64,000 nucleotides of DNA from Pyrus communis (Eukaryota; Streptophyta; Magnoliopsida; Rosales; Rosaceae): assembly GCF_963583255.1 (NCBI RefSeq), contig NC_084804.1:32466953-32530952 (forward strand), read 5' to 3'. The notes under the pieces were generated by a model. The model did no database searches, was not told where the DNA came from, and worked only from the letters and a program-made list of their open reading frames with translations. Position numbers and translations under genes: made by a program. Below are positions 45,446-57,109 of this stretch, piece by piece. Every line of letters starts with the position of its first letter. The first letter of the stretch is position 1.

Positions 45446-46150
45446 TTGTACTTTGTTCAATGCATTAGACCCGACATCTCATTCACTGTTAATATTTTGG
45501 CAAGATACAGTAATGTACCAACACGCAGACATTGGACTAGTGTTAAAGACATCTTCCGCTACCTTAAGGGTACCACGGATCTGGGCTTGTTCTATCCCTA
45601 CGGATCCTCAAGTAATGCCACACCTCTTTATGTTGAGTCGATTCTCACCTTGTTGTTTATGTTGACGCAGGATATTTATCTGATTCACACAAGGCGCGTT
45701 CTCAAACGGGTTATGTCTTTACCATTTGAGGTACCACAATCTCTTGGAGGTCAACTAAACAGACCTTAGTTACTACTTCGTCTAAGCATGCTAAAATTCT
45801 TGCCCTACATGAAGCAACTCAGGAATGCTTCTGGCTGAGAGTAGTTGTGGGCTACATTCGAAGCTCTTGCGATATTTACCTCGTCATTGACGTCCTGAGG
45901 ACAATCTATGGAGACAATGCAATATGCATCGAACAGCTTAAGAAGGGTTACATCAAATGAGACAACACCAAGCACATCGCGTCGAAGTTCTTCTTCTCAC
46001 GTCTACAACAAGAGCATCAAAAGATTGAAGTCATGCAAATCCATTCACAAGACAATCTGGCCAACCTCTTCACCAAATGACTACCAAATGCAACATTTCA
46101 GAAGCATGTTCAAGGAATTCGTATGCGTAAACTTTCTGAGTTGTAACATT
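45446..46150 (+). pseudogene. Copia-1 RNase H remnant
   Basis: IRPDISFTVNILARYS, HWTSVKDIFRYLKGTTDLGL, then in shifted frames SSKHAKILALHEATQECFWL and NTKHIASKFFFS, HSQDNLANLFTK. Ends shortly before the polypurine tract AAGGGAGAG (46531-46539). Confidence 0.82.
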
Positions 46151-46539
46151 GTTAGTTCTTTTTGAAATTATGTCAAACTCAGGGGGATTATTCTGAAGTA
46201 TACTTGCTTGATCTTAATGTACTCTTTTTCCCTACAATTAGGAGCATTTTTCCCATAGGGTTTTTGCTACCTAACAAGGTTTTGACGAGGCACCCACCTT
46301 GGGTTGATCATATCCTTGATGATGTCCCGTAGACGTTTCATTTGACTTTGCATTACTCACACATTTTTCCTTAGACTATGGATTTTGTCCCTACTCGGGT
46401 TTTTTGTGAGACACATTTCCTTATGCAAGTTCCTACCTTATTGAGACTTACGTGTTCCCAGAATCAGTGTCAATGAGTCGACTTTCTCAACTCTACATGA
46501 TGCCGAATCTATTTAAGTATTTACACACTCAAGGGAGAG

Positions 46540-46785
46540 TGTTATAAACTTATTATTTAAGTGTGATTGTGTAAATCTTAGATTAGATTTTATTCTAGTT
46601 ATTCTTCCCTTTTAGGACTTGTATTCCTTGGAGGAGAAGGATTTCTTATCTCTCTTATTACTATAAATAAAGATACTCGTAAGGGAATAACACATCATCT
46701 ACACAACCCTATAAACACATCTCTCTCTATATTTTCTCTGTGCCGCCAGCCCCCTTTCCCTGTCAGTTAAATATAGGACGCAACA
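46540..46785 (+). repeat. 3' LTR of Copia-1
   Basis: TGTTATAAACTTATTATT ... GGACGCAACA; partner of 38126-38374. Confidence 0.85.
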
Positions 46786-46790
46786 ATATT

Positions 46791-47220
46791 TGAATATTTC
46801 TCTTTGTAATTTTGGTTAATTTATCGCTTAATTAAAAAAAAATCTTTTGCTAATTTTCCTAGTTGGATGACTGAAGCCCCATCAAGTGGAATATTTTAAC
46901 TCGAATGATGACCCACCTGTAACATACGCACTTTTGACAAAAATTACTTAAGGTGGGACCCACAATGAAGAATCTATGGCAAAGTGTCCAGTTCAACCAT
47001 TTGGCTTGCCTAGGTACTTATAAATTAATTAACCATTAGTTACGAGCGTAATGCTTACTCAACTGTAAAGATAAAGTTGTTAAATTATTTAACCTATAGG
47101 GTGACAAGATTAATCACATATTGCCATTACGCAATTCGGTAAGATTTGTCCACACACGTGCAGGAGCACCTGATCAAATCATATTATGTGATAAAGTAAA
47201 GATGGTATTGTTAATACTTT
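46791..47220. other. Spacer between the two Copia elements
   Basis: AT-rich; nothing recognised. Confidence 0.4.
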
Positions 47221-47225
47221 GTAAT

Positions 47226-47482
47226 TGTTGCAGTCCTATTAAGGAATGTGATTGTGTAAATTTTAGTGTATCTAGGGATATCTTGAATATTTTCTAGGGT
47301 TAGATATTATCCTATTACAGTTGTAATCCTATTAGGGTAATGATTTAACCTTCCCTACTACTATAAAGAAAGGCACAATGGAGTGAAATAGAACACACCT
47401 CACAAATACACATCTCTCTCTTCTCTCTCTATATGCCACACCCGCTCTCCCTGGCCTTGTTCAGTAAATTATGTCTACAACA
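47226..47482 (+). repeat. 5' LTR of Copia-2
   Basis: TGTTGCAGTCCTATT ... ATGTCTACAACA; TATA region CTACTATAAAGAAAGG. Confidence 0.85.
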
Positions 47483-47852
47483 CGTTATCAGCACATTCTT
47501 AACGATGCTTTAAAGAGAGTTTGATCTTCAATCAGGGAAGTATTACATTTTAATCATTATTTTTATGATCGATTTATTATTTTATTAAATTGATGTACTT
47601 GTTATTGATTCAATTTAATTTTTTTTGTGTTGAACGTGATACAACACATTGGAGATGCAGTTTCGGCTTTCAAAGAAGGATCTTCTACAAATTCAAAGGC
47701 TTTTGTCGTTTTCTGCCAATTAGGTACGCTTCAAATAAAGGAAGATATTTTAAAACAACCATGAAGCATGAAAACATTCCCCATGATGCATGAACCCCTT
47801 ACATTTATATTTACCTTCCGATATATCTTGTATATGTTTCATATATTTGTCA

Positions 47853-47888
<36 letters not shown>

Positions 47889-47890
47889 GT
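47853..47890. repeat. (TA)n(CA)n microsatellite
   Basis: About 13 TA units followed by five CA units in the Copia-2 leader. Confidence 0.9.
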
Positions 47891-48689
47891 TCATGCATTA
47901 CGCAATTTTGCTATATGCAATTTTGCTTCATTAGGCTTCTGTGTTTGACCCAAAAATAAAAACCAGTAGCCAATGGGTTTCCTTCACGCCTTTGCCAGCA
48001 AGCCTAGCACTGCTGGGCTCTACCTCATTTGCCTGCCTGCTGACCTGCAACCATTTTATGTAACCTAAGGCATGCAGCTTGCTACAAAGCCGTACCTCAC
48101 ACAACCACCCTAAACGTGATGGGTTGTGGTTTTTTGTTTTTTTCAACCCGATGCCATATTTTGGCAACCCAATGCCATATTAATCTGACAAGAAATCCAT
48201 AATTATTGGCCTGAAGCCCACTTTTGGACATTAACGATTCAATAATTTATTTCTCTTCTTTGAACCGTTGACATCTTTTCGTAGTCCAGAAGCGCTCACA
48301 CTTGAGTTCCCGAAGCAACTCAAATTCACTGCACTTAAATCAGCACATTGGATTATGTGTTCTTGCAGGAACCTCTCTTTTATGAACTAAACATTCATAA
48401 ACTAAATTAAACTTGTAGTTTCAAATTTAGTGCCTTTGAACCTGAAGTTTTCATAAAGTATACACCAATGAAAATCCAAATTTTTCATGTATACCATGTC
48501 TTAGAACCCTAATGTTCTAATTTTGATGCTTATGGATGATTCATTCCCATAACACCAATCACAACCTTGTTCCCTCTAATTTAGTATATTGTAGAACCGT
48601 CACAAGTTCAATTTTCCTGATTTGGACATTTCTAATGTAAATCACTTTATGTAGGGTACAAGATGTGAATCTCTACTTGACTATCAAGT

Positions 48690-49600
48690 TACTGAGAAAC
48701 CATTGAAGCCAACAATGGCATGGAAGAGCTGAATAAGCCCCCGACATGCTCTTCATTTGAAAACTTATACCCGAAGCATTACAAACGGAAGTACCTCCCT
48801 AACAAGGATTCCATAGCTCTTTGGCTCACTCCTACAGACCGTCTGATCATGCGAGACATTGCCTAAAGCACACCATGAATATGTTCATGAATGAGTACAA
48901 TTCTGAAGTTTATAAATCCGATCGAATTTTGACTGCAAAATACTTTTCTTATCCTTCCAAGTAGTAGTGTAGAGAGCGGAAGTTTACCAAATTCTCATAT
49001 CTGATTACTACTATAAATGTGAGAAAAAGGTATAGACCTAGCCTCGGCTGGAGTCTACCGAATGGTATAGATCGAACTTCGGCTGGAATCTACCTAATGG
49101 CTCGACCCAGTTCGGTCAAGGCCTACCAAATGGTGATTCCCAGTTTCAGTTGGGGCCTACCGAATGGTATTGCTCAGCTTTGGCAATAGCCTACCGAACA
49201 AACCCATCTAGCTTCGGCTGGTGTCTACTAAACCCAAGTCTAGGTCTGTCTCTCTCACAATCCAATTTTGAGTTTGTTTTTTACAACATATGGTATAATC
49301 AAGGCTTAACAAGGTGTGGCATCACGCCCGAAGCATGATCCTTGGCACCTAAGACCTAAAACTTCAAGAATAAGGGATATTATTCCCGAACCTCAACCCT
49401 GCAAAATCTACTTCCATCTCGATGGAATAGATCATTGGTTATGCACCTGTTCATGCCTCTACCAATGTCGTTGAGGAGTACCATTCTCGTAGTTAATATG
49501 TGAAACTAATTTTGCTCCACCGAAGGTCGTTGGAATAGCAGAATTTTGACATGGACGACCTTGTTGGCCGAATCCCCTTAGTAAACCATTTACTTTGTGA
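48690..49600 (+). pseudogene. Copia-2 gag remnant with an internal degenerate repeat
   Basis: Frames read HYKRKYLPNKDSIALWLTPT and later RHDPWHLRPKTSRIRDII-like sequence near 49325-49385, followed by HLDGIDHWLCTC, which looks like a decayed CCHC knuckle. Between them (about 49025-49240) a unit of about 40 bases (CTACCGAATGGTAT then CTTCGGCTGG) repeats five or six times. Not translatable. Confidence 0.5.
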
Positions 49601-49739
49601 ACATTTTTCCATGTTCTTGGATTCAAGTTTGGTGTTTATTTTTCGTTATAGATAATCTTATTGATATTGTCCTCGAATATGAGTTAATTGAATTATGTTT
49701 CTTGTATACATGTGACCGAATTCAATTAGACATGTGATT

Positions 49740-50340
49740 AGGTACCAATGTGGGAAAGTTAGTTGTCTCGATGAATGCGATACTACACACACTAAATTTA
49801 TGCCTAAATCACATTCCTAGCAATGACTTCAGGTCTATCCAACCTGATCAAGAGCATTGGTACGCTCCTCGTTGTATAAATGGTACTAAATTACCATGTC
49901 AGAGACCTTATATTCTTCCCATTCCGGAAGAACGTTGTTGAGTCTTAAGGATATTCGAGAGAACAATGATCATGACTGAAACCATTGAAGAAAATAAAGT
50001 GAAATATCTTTGCACGACCTCCAAAAATGAGCCTGAAGCTTTACTTTGGGCCCAATAAGCTGTCTCCCAACTAGGAACACACAACATGTGGCCGACCTAG
50101 AGCCGGGTGATTCGAGCAATTTACGTGCTTTGGCATAACCTTTTGGGACACTTAGGTTGAACAATGATGCCACGATGCATCTCCTTACCCGAAGTAAGGA
50201 CTTTGTGCCTATAATCACACGTTACCAAGCTTCCTTATTGGGGAAATTGATTTTCTAAATCATCCCTCGCAAAAGATATGAAATCACCTTTTTTTCACAG
50301 TGGACTCAAAGGAATATATGTGGACTAATCCAACCAAAAT
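49740..50340 (+). pseudogene. Copia-2 protease and pre-integrase remnants
   Basis: Matches Copia-1: 'ggtaccaatgtgggaaagttagttg' against 'ggtacgactagtgggaaagttaattg'; then 'ccggaagaacgttgttgagt' against 'ccaaaagaacgttgttgagt'. The frame breaks repeatedly. CTTTGGCATAACCTTTTGGG equals the H..LGH region. Confidence 0.6.
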
Positions 50341-51300
50341 ACGGACCATATAAATACTTATGGTTGTGGTTGATGAATCGACAAACTAGTTACATGTTTG
50401 TCTACACACATTGCTGCTAAACCTCTTGGTAGATTTTAAGGGTTCACCACCCTACTTATCCCATAAAGTCTGGAAGATTAGATAATGCTTGAGCGTTTAT
50501 ATTGACAATTTTCTATACGTATTGCATGTCTTTTGGGTTTATAATTGAACATCGAATCCTCATGTTCACCCCAAATAGCCTCACAGAGTGATCATAAAGT
50601 GCAATTTCAATGATCAACCAAACCTTGGTAAATGCACCAAGCTTTCGGTTTCTGCCTAGGGCTATGCAATCTTGTATGTAGTTATGTTGGTCTGCCTTGA
50701 GGCCTATTGCCACCCAACCATTTCGATGTTACAATTGGTTATTGAGTACGAACCTGATGTTTCGTATTTACGCATTTGGGTAACCATTTCATGTGCCAAG
50801 TTACGCCGCTGCAATGTACCAATATAGGCACTCAAAAGAATTACAATGACTGGTTCAAATAGTTCCAAACCACATAACACCCTCTCAACTCGTTTGAGAA
50901 GTTCATTTACGGAATTAAGCAATCCAGTGGATGTGGTATACCCATCTAAGTGATTATTTGATTAGTCAAGGATATAAAGTATGCCTTTGAGTGTTAAATT
51001 ATGAAGTCTTATTTCGAATTACTAAAGTTACAGTTTATGTCGTTGACATGAATCTCACTAAAACTCTAGAAGAGCTTGAGAAAACTGCTTCACACCTGAA
51101 GATGAAATTTGAGATTAAGGATCTTGGAAAAACTCGTTTATGCCTTGACCTGAAGTTCAAGTGTTGTTATGATGGTACTTTGGTCTACCAGTCGAATTAC
51201 ACCCCTAAGGTGTTACCTTTGAGTATACATGTGATCTTCCAACATTATATGCAAATGAGACACTTGAAGAGGTTATGGAATCCAAAATTCTATATCTAAG
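50340..51300 (+). pseudogene. Copia-2 integrase and reverse transcriptase remnants
   Basis: 'gtctggaagattagataatgc' corresponds to the LDNAGEF core. From 50991 the frame VYVVDMNLTKTLEELEKTAS and KFEIKDLGKTRLCLDLKF is the reverse-transcriptase end, with the active site YVDD altered to YVVD. The middle of the reverse transcriptase seems missing. Confidence 0.7.
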
Positions 51301-52010
51301 TTCAACTTTATGCTTTGTTGTACTTAGCTCATTACGTTAGATAGGACATCTCCTTTGCTGTTGATTTATTGGTAAAGATGAAGCACAACGCCTACACGTA
51401 ACCACTGAATTGGTATTAAAGACGTTTTCCACCACCCTAAAGGTACTACGGATTTGGGCAAATCCTAACGCATACAGAGCGGATCTAACCCCCTTGATCC
51501 TCAGAATGATGCTTGCCTTGTTTGTTATGTTAACGCTAGTTACTTATCAGACCCGCACAAGGCACATCCCTAAATGGTTATGTCTTTACCGTTAAGGGAT
51601 ATCGCAATATCTTGGAGGTCTATGATATAACCTTAGTTGCGAAACCTTCCAATCATTCCAAGACTCACCTCACTTCATTACACCACACGTGAGACATGGT
51701 TAGGAGTTCTTGTTGAGCATATTCAAAGTACTTGTTGTTTTTCATCCATCGTTGAGTCCCAATGACGATCCATAAAGACTATGTCGCATGTATCAACCCG
51801 ACAAGACATGATACATCAACAAAGTCAATGCTAAGACATATTGCATCTACATCATATCAGCAAAGCATCATGAGATTGAAGTCATGCAAGCCGATCGCAG
51901 ATGACTTTGTCGACCTCTGCACTACATCACCGCCGAAGTCAACCTCCAGAAGCTTGTCCGAGAAATTGGTATGCCAAACTATTCATATGCAATGATTGTA
52001 GTTCTCATTT
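51300..52010 (+). pseudogene. Copia-2 RNase H remnant
   Basis: 'ccactgaattggtattaaagacgttttcc' then a KVLRIW/TTDLG-like frame, and 'catgagattgaagtcatgcaagc' near 51866, all collinear with Copia-1. Confidence 0.65.
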
Positions 52011-52419
52011 GGAAATTTTGTCAAACTCAGAGGGAGTATCCAGAAGTATACTTACTTGATCTGAATGTACTATTTTTCCTTACGATTATGAGCTTTTTTC
52101 CTACTGGTTTTTGCTACCTAACTAGGTTTTGACGAGGCACCCATCTTGGGTTGATCATACCCTTGTAAGCTCTTCTACTTGCGTCAAGAAGACGTATAGT
52201 TTTGACTTAATGCAACTTCTCACTTTTCTCCTTAGCCTATGGGTTTTCTCCCACCTTGGGTTTTACCATAGTGAGGTTTTGTGAGTTTTACCTTTTATGC
52301 ATTCGTTCATTGATATGAGACTCGCATTCGCTCATTATGCCGTTGACTTCATGAACTGTGCTTCATCGCTGAAGACATGATGCGCCATTTGTTTGAGTAT
52401 TTACACACTCGAGGGGGAG

Positions 52420-52690
52420 TGTTGTAGTCCTATTAGATTAGGAATGTGATTGTGTAAATCCTAGTGTATGTAGGGATATCTTGGAATATTCTCTAGGGTT
52501 AGATATTATCCTATTAGAGTTGTAATCTTATTAGGGTAAGGATTTAACCTTCCCTACTACTATAAATAAAGACACAATGGGGTGAAATAGAACACACCTC
52601 ACAAATACACATCTTTCTCTTCTCTCTCTATGTGCCGCACCCCCTCTCTTTCTGGCCTCCCTAATTGTTCAATAAATTATGCCTACAACA
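52420..52690 (+). repeat. 3' LTR of Copia-2
   Basis: TGTTGTAGTCCTATTAGA ... ATGCCTACAACA. Confidence 0.85.
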
Positions 52691-52695
52691 GTAAT

Positions 52696-53325
52696 GTATA
52701 TTTGGGTTGGGTTCATGCTTAAGTACAAAAGAAATTTAGATCAAAATATTCAGTAAAATAAATTAAAATAGAGTTATACAAAAAATTTCAGTCTAATGCA
52801 AATTTGAGTCCATTTTCATATAAGAATAGTGAAAAAAGGGGCTATATTTTAGGTTTTTAGCACTTAGCATTTGAGATGGTCTAACAAGACTAACATTGAC
52901 AAAATATCCGTTGTGTATAAAGCTTCTTGATAACTTGGTAGTACTTAATATATACTGAAAAGTTTTGTGTGTACTAAAAATACCTCTCTAGTGTTACCAT
53001 TCTATGTATTATAATAAAGGTAGACAACATAATTAATGCCTTACTTTTCGACTATATTAATGAAACCAACTACATGTACTATAATTTGATTAGAATACTC
53101 ATAATTTGGGCTGGTTTTATAGAATTCGAGCCAAAAATGCCATTTACATTTCTCCACCAATGTTTATTTTATAAGAAAAACTAACTTCTTGCATTACTAA
53201 TAAAACAAATGCACCGAAACCGAAACTGTAGGGATGGGGTGTCCTGTTTGCTGTAAAAAGAACAATGAGATTTGACAACAAAAAAAAGAACAATGAGATT
53301 TAGTAGTTAGTTAGGAAATGTGCTA
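52696..53325. other. Unannotated AT-rich stretch
   Basis: No gene recognised. A near-tandem 'aagaacaatgagattt' pair lies at about 53258 and 53287. Confidence 0.35.
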
Positions 53326-53329
53326 GTAA

Positions 53330-53605
53330 TAGTGGTGACGCTGACGGTAGATGGTGGTGGAGACAACGATATCTGGTGATGGTAGAGGTGTCGGTGATGA
53401 TGTTGTGTGTTAGTTGTAGCAACGGTGTTGATGGTGGTGGGTGGCGGTGGTGGTGGTGATGGTAGGTGGTGTTGGTGGTGGTGGTGATGGTAGGTGGTGT
53501 AGGCAGCCCTGCTGATGGTGATGTGGTGGTGGAGACTACGGTAGTGATGGTGGGTGGTGGTGATGATGATGGTAGGCGGCGGCAGTGGTGGTGGCCACTC
53601 ATGGT
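53330..53605. repeat. GGT/GAT trinucleotide-rich low-complexity tract
   Basis: Irregular GGTGGT, GATGGT and GGTGAT runs. Open frames here (for example a His/Thr-rich one on the minus strand) are by-products of the composition. It is followed by T-runs at about 53611-53636 and 53720-53738. Confidence 0.85.
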
Positions 53606-53788
53606 TGAGGTTTTTTTTTTTTTTTTTTTTTTTTTTACATTTAAACGCTCACTCATGAAAACTTGGAAACAACTATTCACATGAAATTTAAACTTGAAAA
53701 TTAGAGGTCCCCAAATTCCTTTTTTTTTTTTTTTTTTACCTGAAAGTCCTAAATTTCTATGTTTATGAATCCAAACAAGGAAATTGAT

Positions 53789-55963
53789 TGACACACCTTG
53801 ACCGAAATCAAGGCATGCTGGCTGTCACGTGACAGTGACGTAACCATGTGCACAGTGCAGAAGCGATAAAGATAAAGAGAAATATGAGTAGATAAAAACC
53901 AACTACCAAAGTACTAGCGAGAAAATAAGTGTGGAATGCACAATCAGAGCATAAGTAGCCAAATTTCAATCCAGCTAGATAAGTACTAATTAAATAACAC
54001 TCAAAGATAATCCTACATTGGTAGTCTGTTAGAACTGCCTTGAAGCCCTCACAAGCCAACAACAAGAATTCCTATCTAGAACCTGGAAAGGCGCAAAACA
54101 GAAAGTGTGAGTGGGCAAAAACAAAGCTTTTCAAAATCATTTCATTTCTCAAAAGTTCTAAACCCTCGCTGTAAAACCTGTAACCTTTTCCCAGAAAATA
54201 GAATACATAAACATATATCAAATCAGGCTCGAAAGCAGAATGCATCAGTATTATGCCATGCCAAATGTCTCAGTATAGAACATGTAATCCAGGTGCTAAA
54301 TCACAATGAAAATGCTAAGTCAACCGGAGTCATCTAATGTGACCTATACGGCGGAATCTAAAGATCAACAATATATATATATATATATATATATCTCATC
54401 AACAATATGCTTGCACACAAGTCGAAACCACCTAAAGTGGTCTGTACAACAAGCTGGGTGTAAATAAATACGCTCTAGTGCTACAATCACGTGAAAGCTG
54501 TGTGAAAGTATCGCAAGTCACCTACAAGTCGGAACCACCTAAAGTGATATGTACGACAGGCTGGCACCTGCCTTGGATCTAAGGTGAGCGTGTGTGGTGC
54601 GAGAGGTGAACGATCACGTGAAGGCTAAGCCCTCAACTCTGGCGGAGCACTAACACCGGGGTGCAGGTTAATGAGCTCTCTAAACATCTCACATAATCTT
54701 CAATTTACATACACATTCGATAACTCACCTGGTACTTACCTGAGCGTCCACAATGTCAACCATAAATATATGCAACTACTAATGCATGTATAAAATATAT
54801 GAATACTTGGCATGGTACTTCAAAACATACTTTCATTTAAAATGATTTTATGGGAAAAATCAAGTATATAGATATATACTTAAAACCAAAAGCCCACTCA
54901 CTGATATTTCGAAGGATTGTAGCCCCCGAGCCTTGATTGACTACGCTCATCCTCATGATAGGTCTCACCTATATGCGAAACAACTATATAAACATCAATT
55001 TAATGCACATAAACAAAACTAGGTAATAATTTCTCATACAATGCTCAAATGGGGTGTTTGAATATACCACCATGATCTACACAACCTCAGGAACATCCCC
55101 ATATTTTTAGAAAAATTTTCCAATCACCCACGTGCCTGGCATGCCTAACGAAAAAGTTAATGCCGTAAGGAATATTCCGTTAAAACTAACCTGACACCGT
55201 TAGCTGCTATTAGGAATATTTCGTCAATTTTGATAGAATATTCTCATTTCTTCTCCGGTGAACCATCGGCCGCCGTCGCCAGAAATTGGGAAAAACTTCT
55301 AAACATTATAAATCGTTCGTTTCTTCACTAAAATTCATGAAATCTAAACTAAAATGAAGCTTATGATGCAAGGAACAAAACCTTACCACTTTCAGGACCT
55401 AAATCTCACTAAAACTCGCCGGACAAACTTCGAAACTCCGGCCACCTCTGCAACTCTTCGAACCAGGACTTCCTGACATCCAAAACACTTCGTTTTTCTT
55501 CTCCGAGCTTCGTGAAGATGTTCCAAAGCTCCCTAGAAGCTTAAAAATTTCTAAAAACTTCACGATCACGATTGCATGAACAATACCCAAATAGGAGTTC
55601 GTGACAAACTAGGGTTTTCGAGGGTTTCATGCCCAACCAAGGGTATGAATCGACTCCTGAGCTTGCAAGGAGTCCAAAAACACCAACAATGATCTCGATC
55701 TGCAACTGGAAGGGTTGGTTTGAGGTTTGTCTGTACGGTTGTACAGAAATGGAAGAAAATTCGAGAAAGAGAGTCAACGGGAAAGGTTTGTATGTGTGTG
55801 ATGTCCAACTGAGTCACCAACCAAAAACAAATAAAATCTTAGTTCCAATTGGGTCCAAACCAAAGAACAAACTAAACAACACCCCCACAACGCCAACTAA
55901 CGTCCAAGGGCAATTTAGTCTTTTCACATCCTCGATAAAAATAATTCAGGACGGGTTGTCACA
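53789..55963 (-). mobile_element. Solo LTR, family B (2175 bp)
   Basis: Minus-strand start TGTGACAACCCGTCCTGAAT, end GGTCAAGGTGTGTCA; exact 5-bp duplication TTGAT (53784-53788, 55964-55968). The TGTGACAACCCGTCC start recalls LTRs of plant Ty3/Gypsy elements. Inside: an (AT)n run (about 54370-54394) and a repeat about 107 bp apart (ACCACCTAAAGTG at about 54427 and 54535). Unrelated to family A. Confidence 0.7.
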
Positions 55964-55968
55964 TTGAT

Positions 55969-56214
55969 GCATGTTAATTTAAAAATTCTAATTTTTGTCC
56001 AAATTCCAAGTTTATTTCCCTCACACAAGCATAGTGTTAGTTAATACATACCATTATAGAAAATAGAACTACAATTTTCAGCAAATCCAGAAGGAATAAA
56101 CTTGCATTCCCCCACCCGGGGAATGTATGTATTCCACCATTTGTGAATAACATATCTTCGTTGTATAATTTTAAAATTGCAACCATTTCCTGATTTTCAT
56201 TCGAAGACTATCCC

Positions 56215-56256
<42 letters not shown>

Positions 56257-56790
56257 TTCAAATCGGATGGTTTAATTATCCAAATGTATCAAATAAATGG
56301 ACAGTTCATTATAAATAAGTTACTTGGTAGTCACATTATAAATATATTACTTGGTAATAACTTTGTGCTTTGTTTCATCGTTTGGATGCACAAATAATCT
56401 CCAATTCAAATGATTTTCAAATGAAAATTAATAAATTAAACGATTTCACTTATAAAATTTATATGGCAATGAAACATGTTATCCAGAAATTATGGAATAT
56501 GTGCTTTCCTCTCGCTAGGGATGCAAGTTTATTCATTTTGAATTACCCTTATTCATATTTATTGAAAGCTAAATGGCAGTGGATGAGTTTGCTTATATAG
56601 GTCATAAGTACAATTACTCTTGTTTCTAGTTTAATAATTTTCCAAATCTACTATTGCCTAGGTTAAAGTTTGATCTGTATTGTTTTAAAGATCGGTCGAG
56701 AACCTCCTGTAATGTTATTTTATTCTAGAAAAAATAATAATATATATATATATATATATCTATATATAATGTTTTAATCAGAGACATGGT
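55969..56790. other. AT-rich stretch with (AT)n and a dispersed repeat
   Basis: 56125-56360 resembles 35815-36050. (AT)n at about 56219-56254 and 56739-56768. No gene recognised. Confidence 0.45.
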
Positions 56791-56849
56791 TGGTTGAAAA
56801 AGAGGTGTGCTGTTTCTTCCAACATTATAATAGCCAATAGTTATAAGGC

Positions 56850-57109
56850 TCAACTCTCTCTCTCTCTCTCACTCAAAGAAACACAATTACGCCGAGAAAA
56901 AGCCAATGTATCCATCTGCAGAGAAAGAAAGACCTTCCTTTTAGACAAAAGAAGAGCTTTAGCTATCTCTCATAAACACCTACACTCATACTACCAACAG
57001 AACAACAGCTGAATTGCCTTCTTTTCTGTGGATATTGGGGAGAAGAGTCTTCTCATCATCTGAAGAGCTGAAGCAGTTGAAAAAGAGTATATATTATGAA
57101 ACCAAAGGT
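56850..57109 (+). other. Possible untranslated first exon of a host transcript
   Basis: A CT-repeat leader (CTCTCTCTCTCTCTCTCAC), purine-rich sequence without a long ORF, then AAACCAAAG/GTATGTCTG, a good plant 5' splice site, followed by a T-rich stretch. This is the look of a 5'-UTR exon or a primary microRNA transcript. No downstream coding exon was recognised and no known mature microRNA was spotted. Confidence 0.25.

Larger units (their letters stand above)
38126..46785 (+). mobile_element. Degenerate Copia retrotransposon (Copia-1) with two nested insertions
   Basis: LTRs 38126-38374 and 46540-46785 (249 and 246 bp, roughly 87% alike by eye), TG..CA ends, flanks GTATT / ATATT. The order protease, pre-integrase, integrase, reverse transcriptase, RNase H is that of Copia. 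Without the nested Cassandra (38537-39161) and the solo LTR (41090-43338) it is about 5.8 kb, a normal length. The reading frames are broken throughout. It is closely related to Copia-2. Confidence 0.88.
47226..52690 (+). mobile_element. Degenerate Copia retrotransposon (Copia-2), 5465 bp
   Basis: LTRs 47226-47482 and 52420-52690, exact 5-bp duplication GTAAT (47221-47225, 52691-52695), same putative primer-binding site as Copia-1, polypurine tract GAGGGGGAG (52411-52419). LTRs roughly 90% alike by eye. Coding remains in Copia order but with more decay than Copia-1; parts of the integrase appear deleted. It shares the region after RNase H with Copia-1 ('gttttgacgaggcaccca', 'gagtatttacacactc'). 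Confidence 0.88.

Noticed and set aside
53300..53794. His/Thr-rich 164-codon frame on the minus strand
   Set aside because: Translation of a GGT/GAT low-complexity tract and T-runs.
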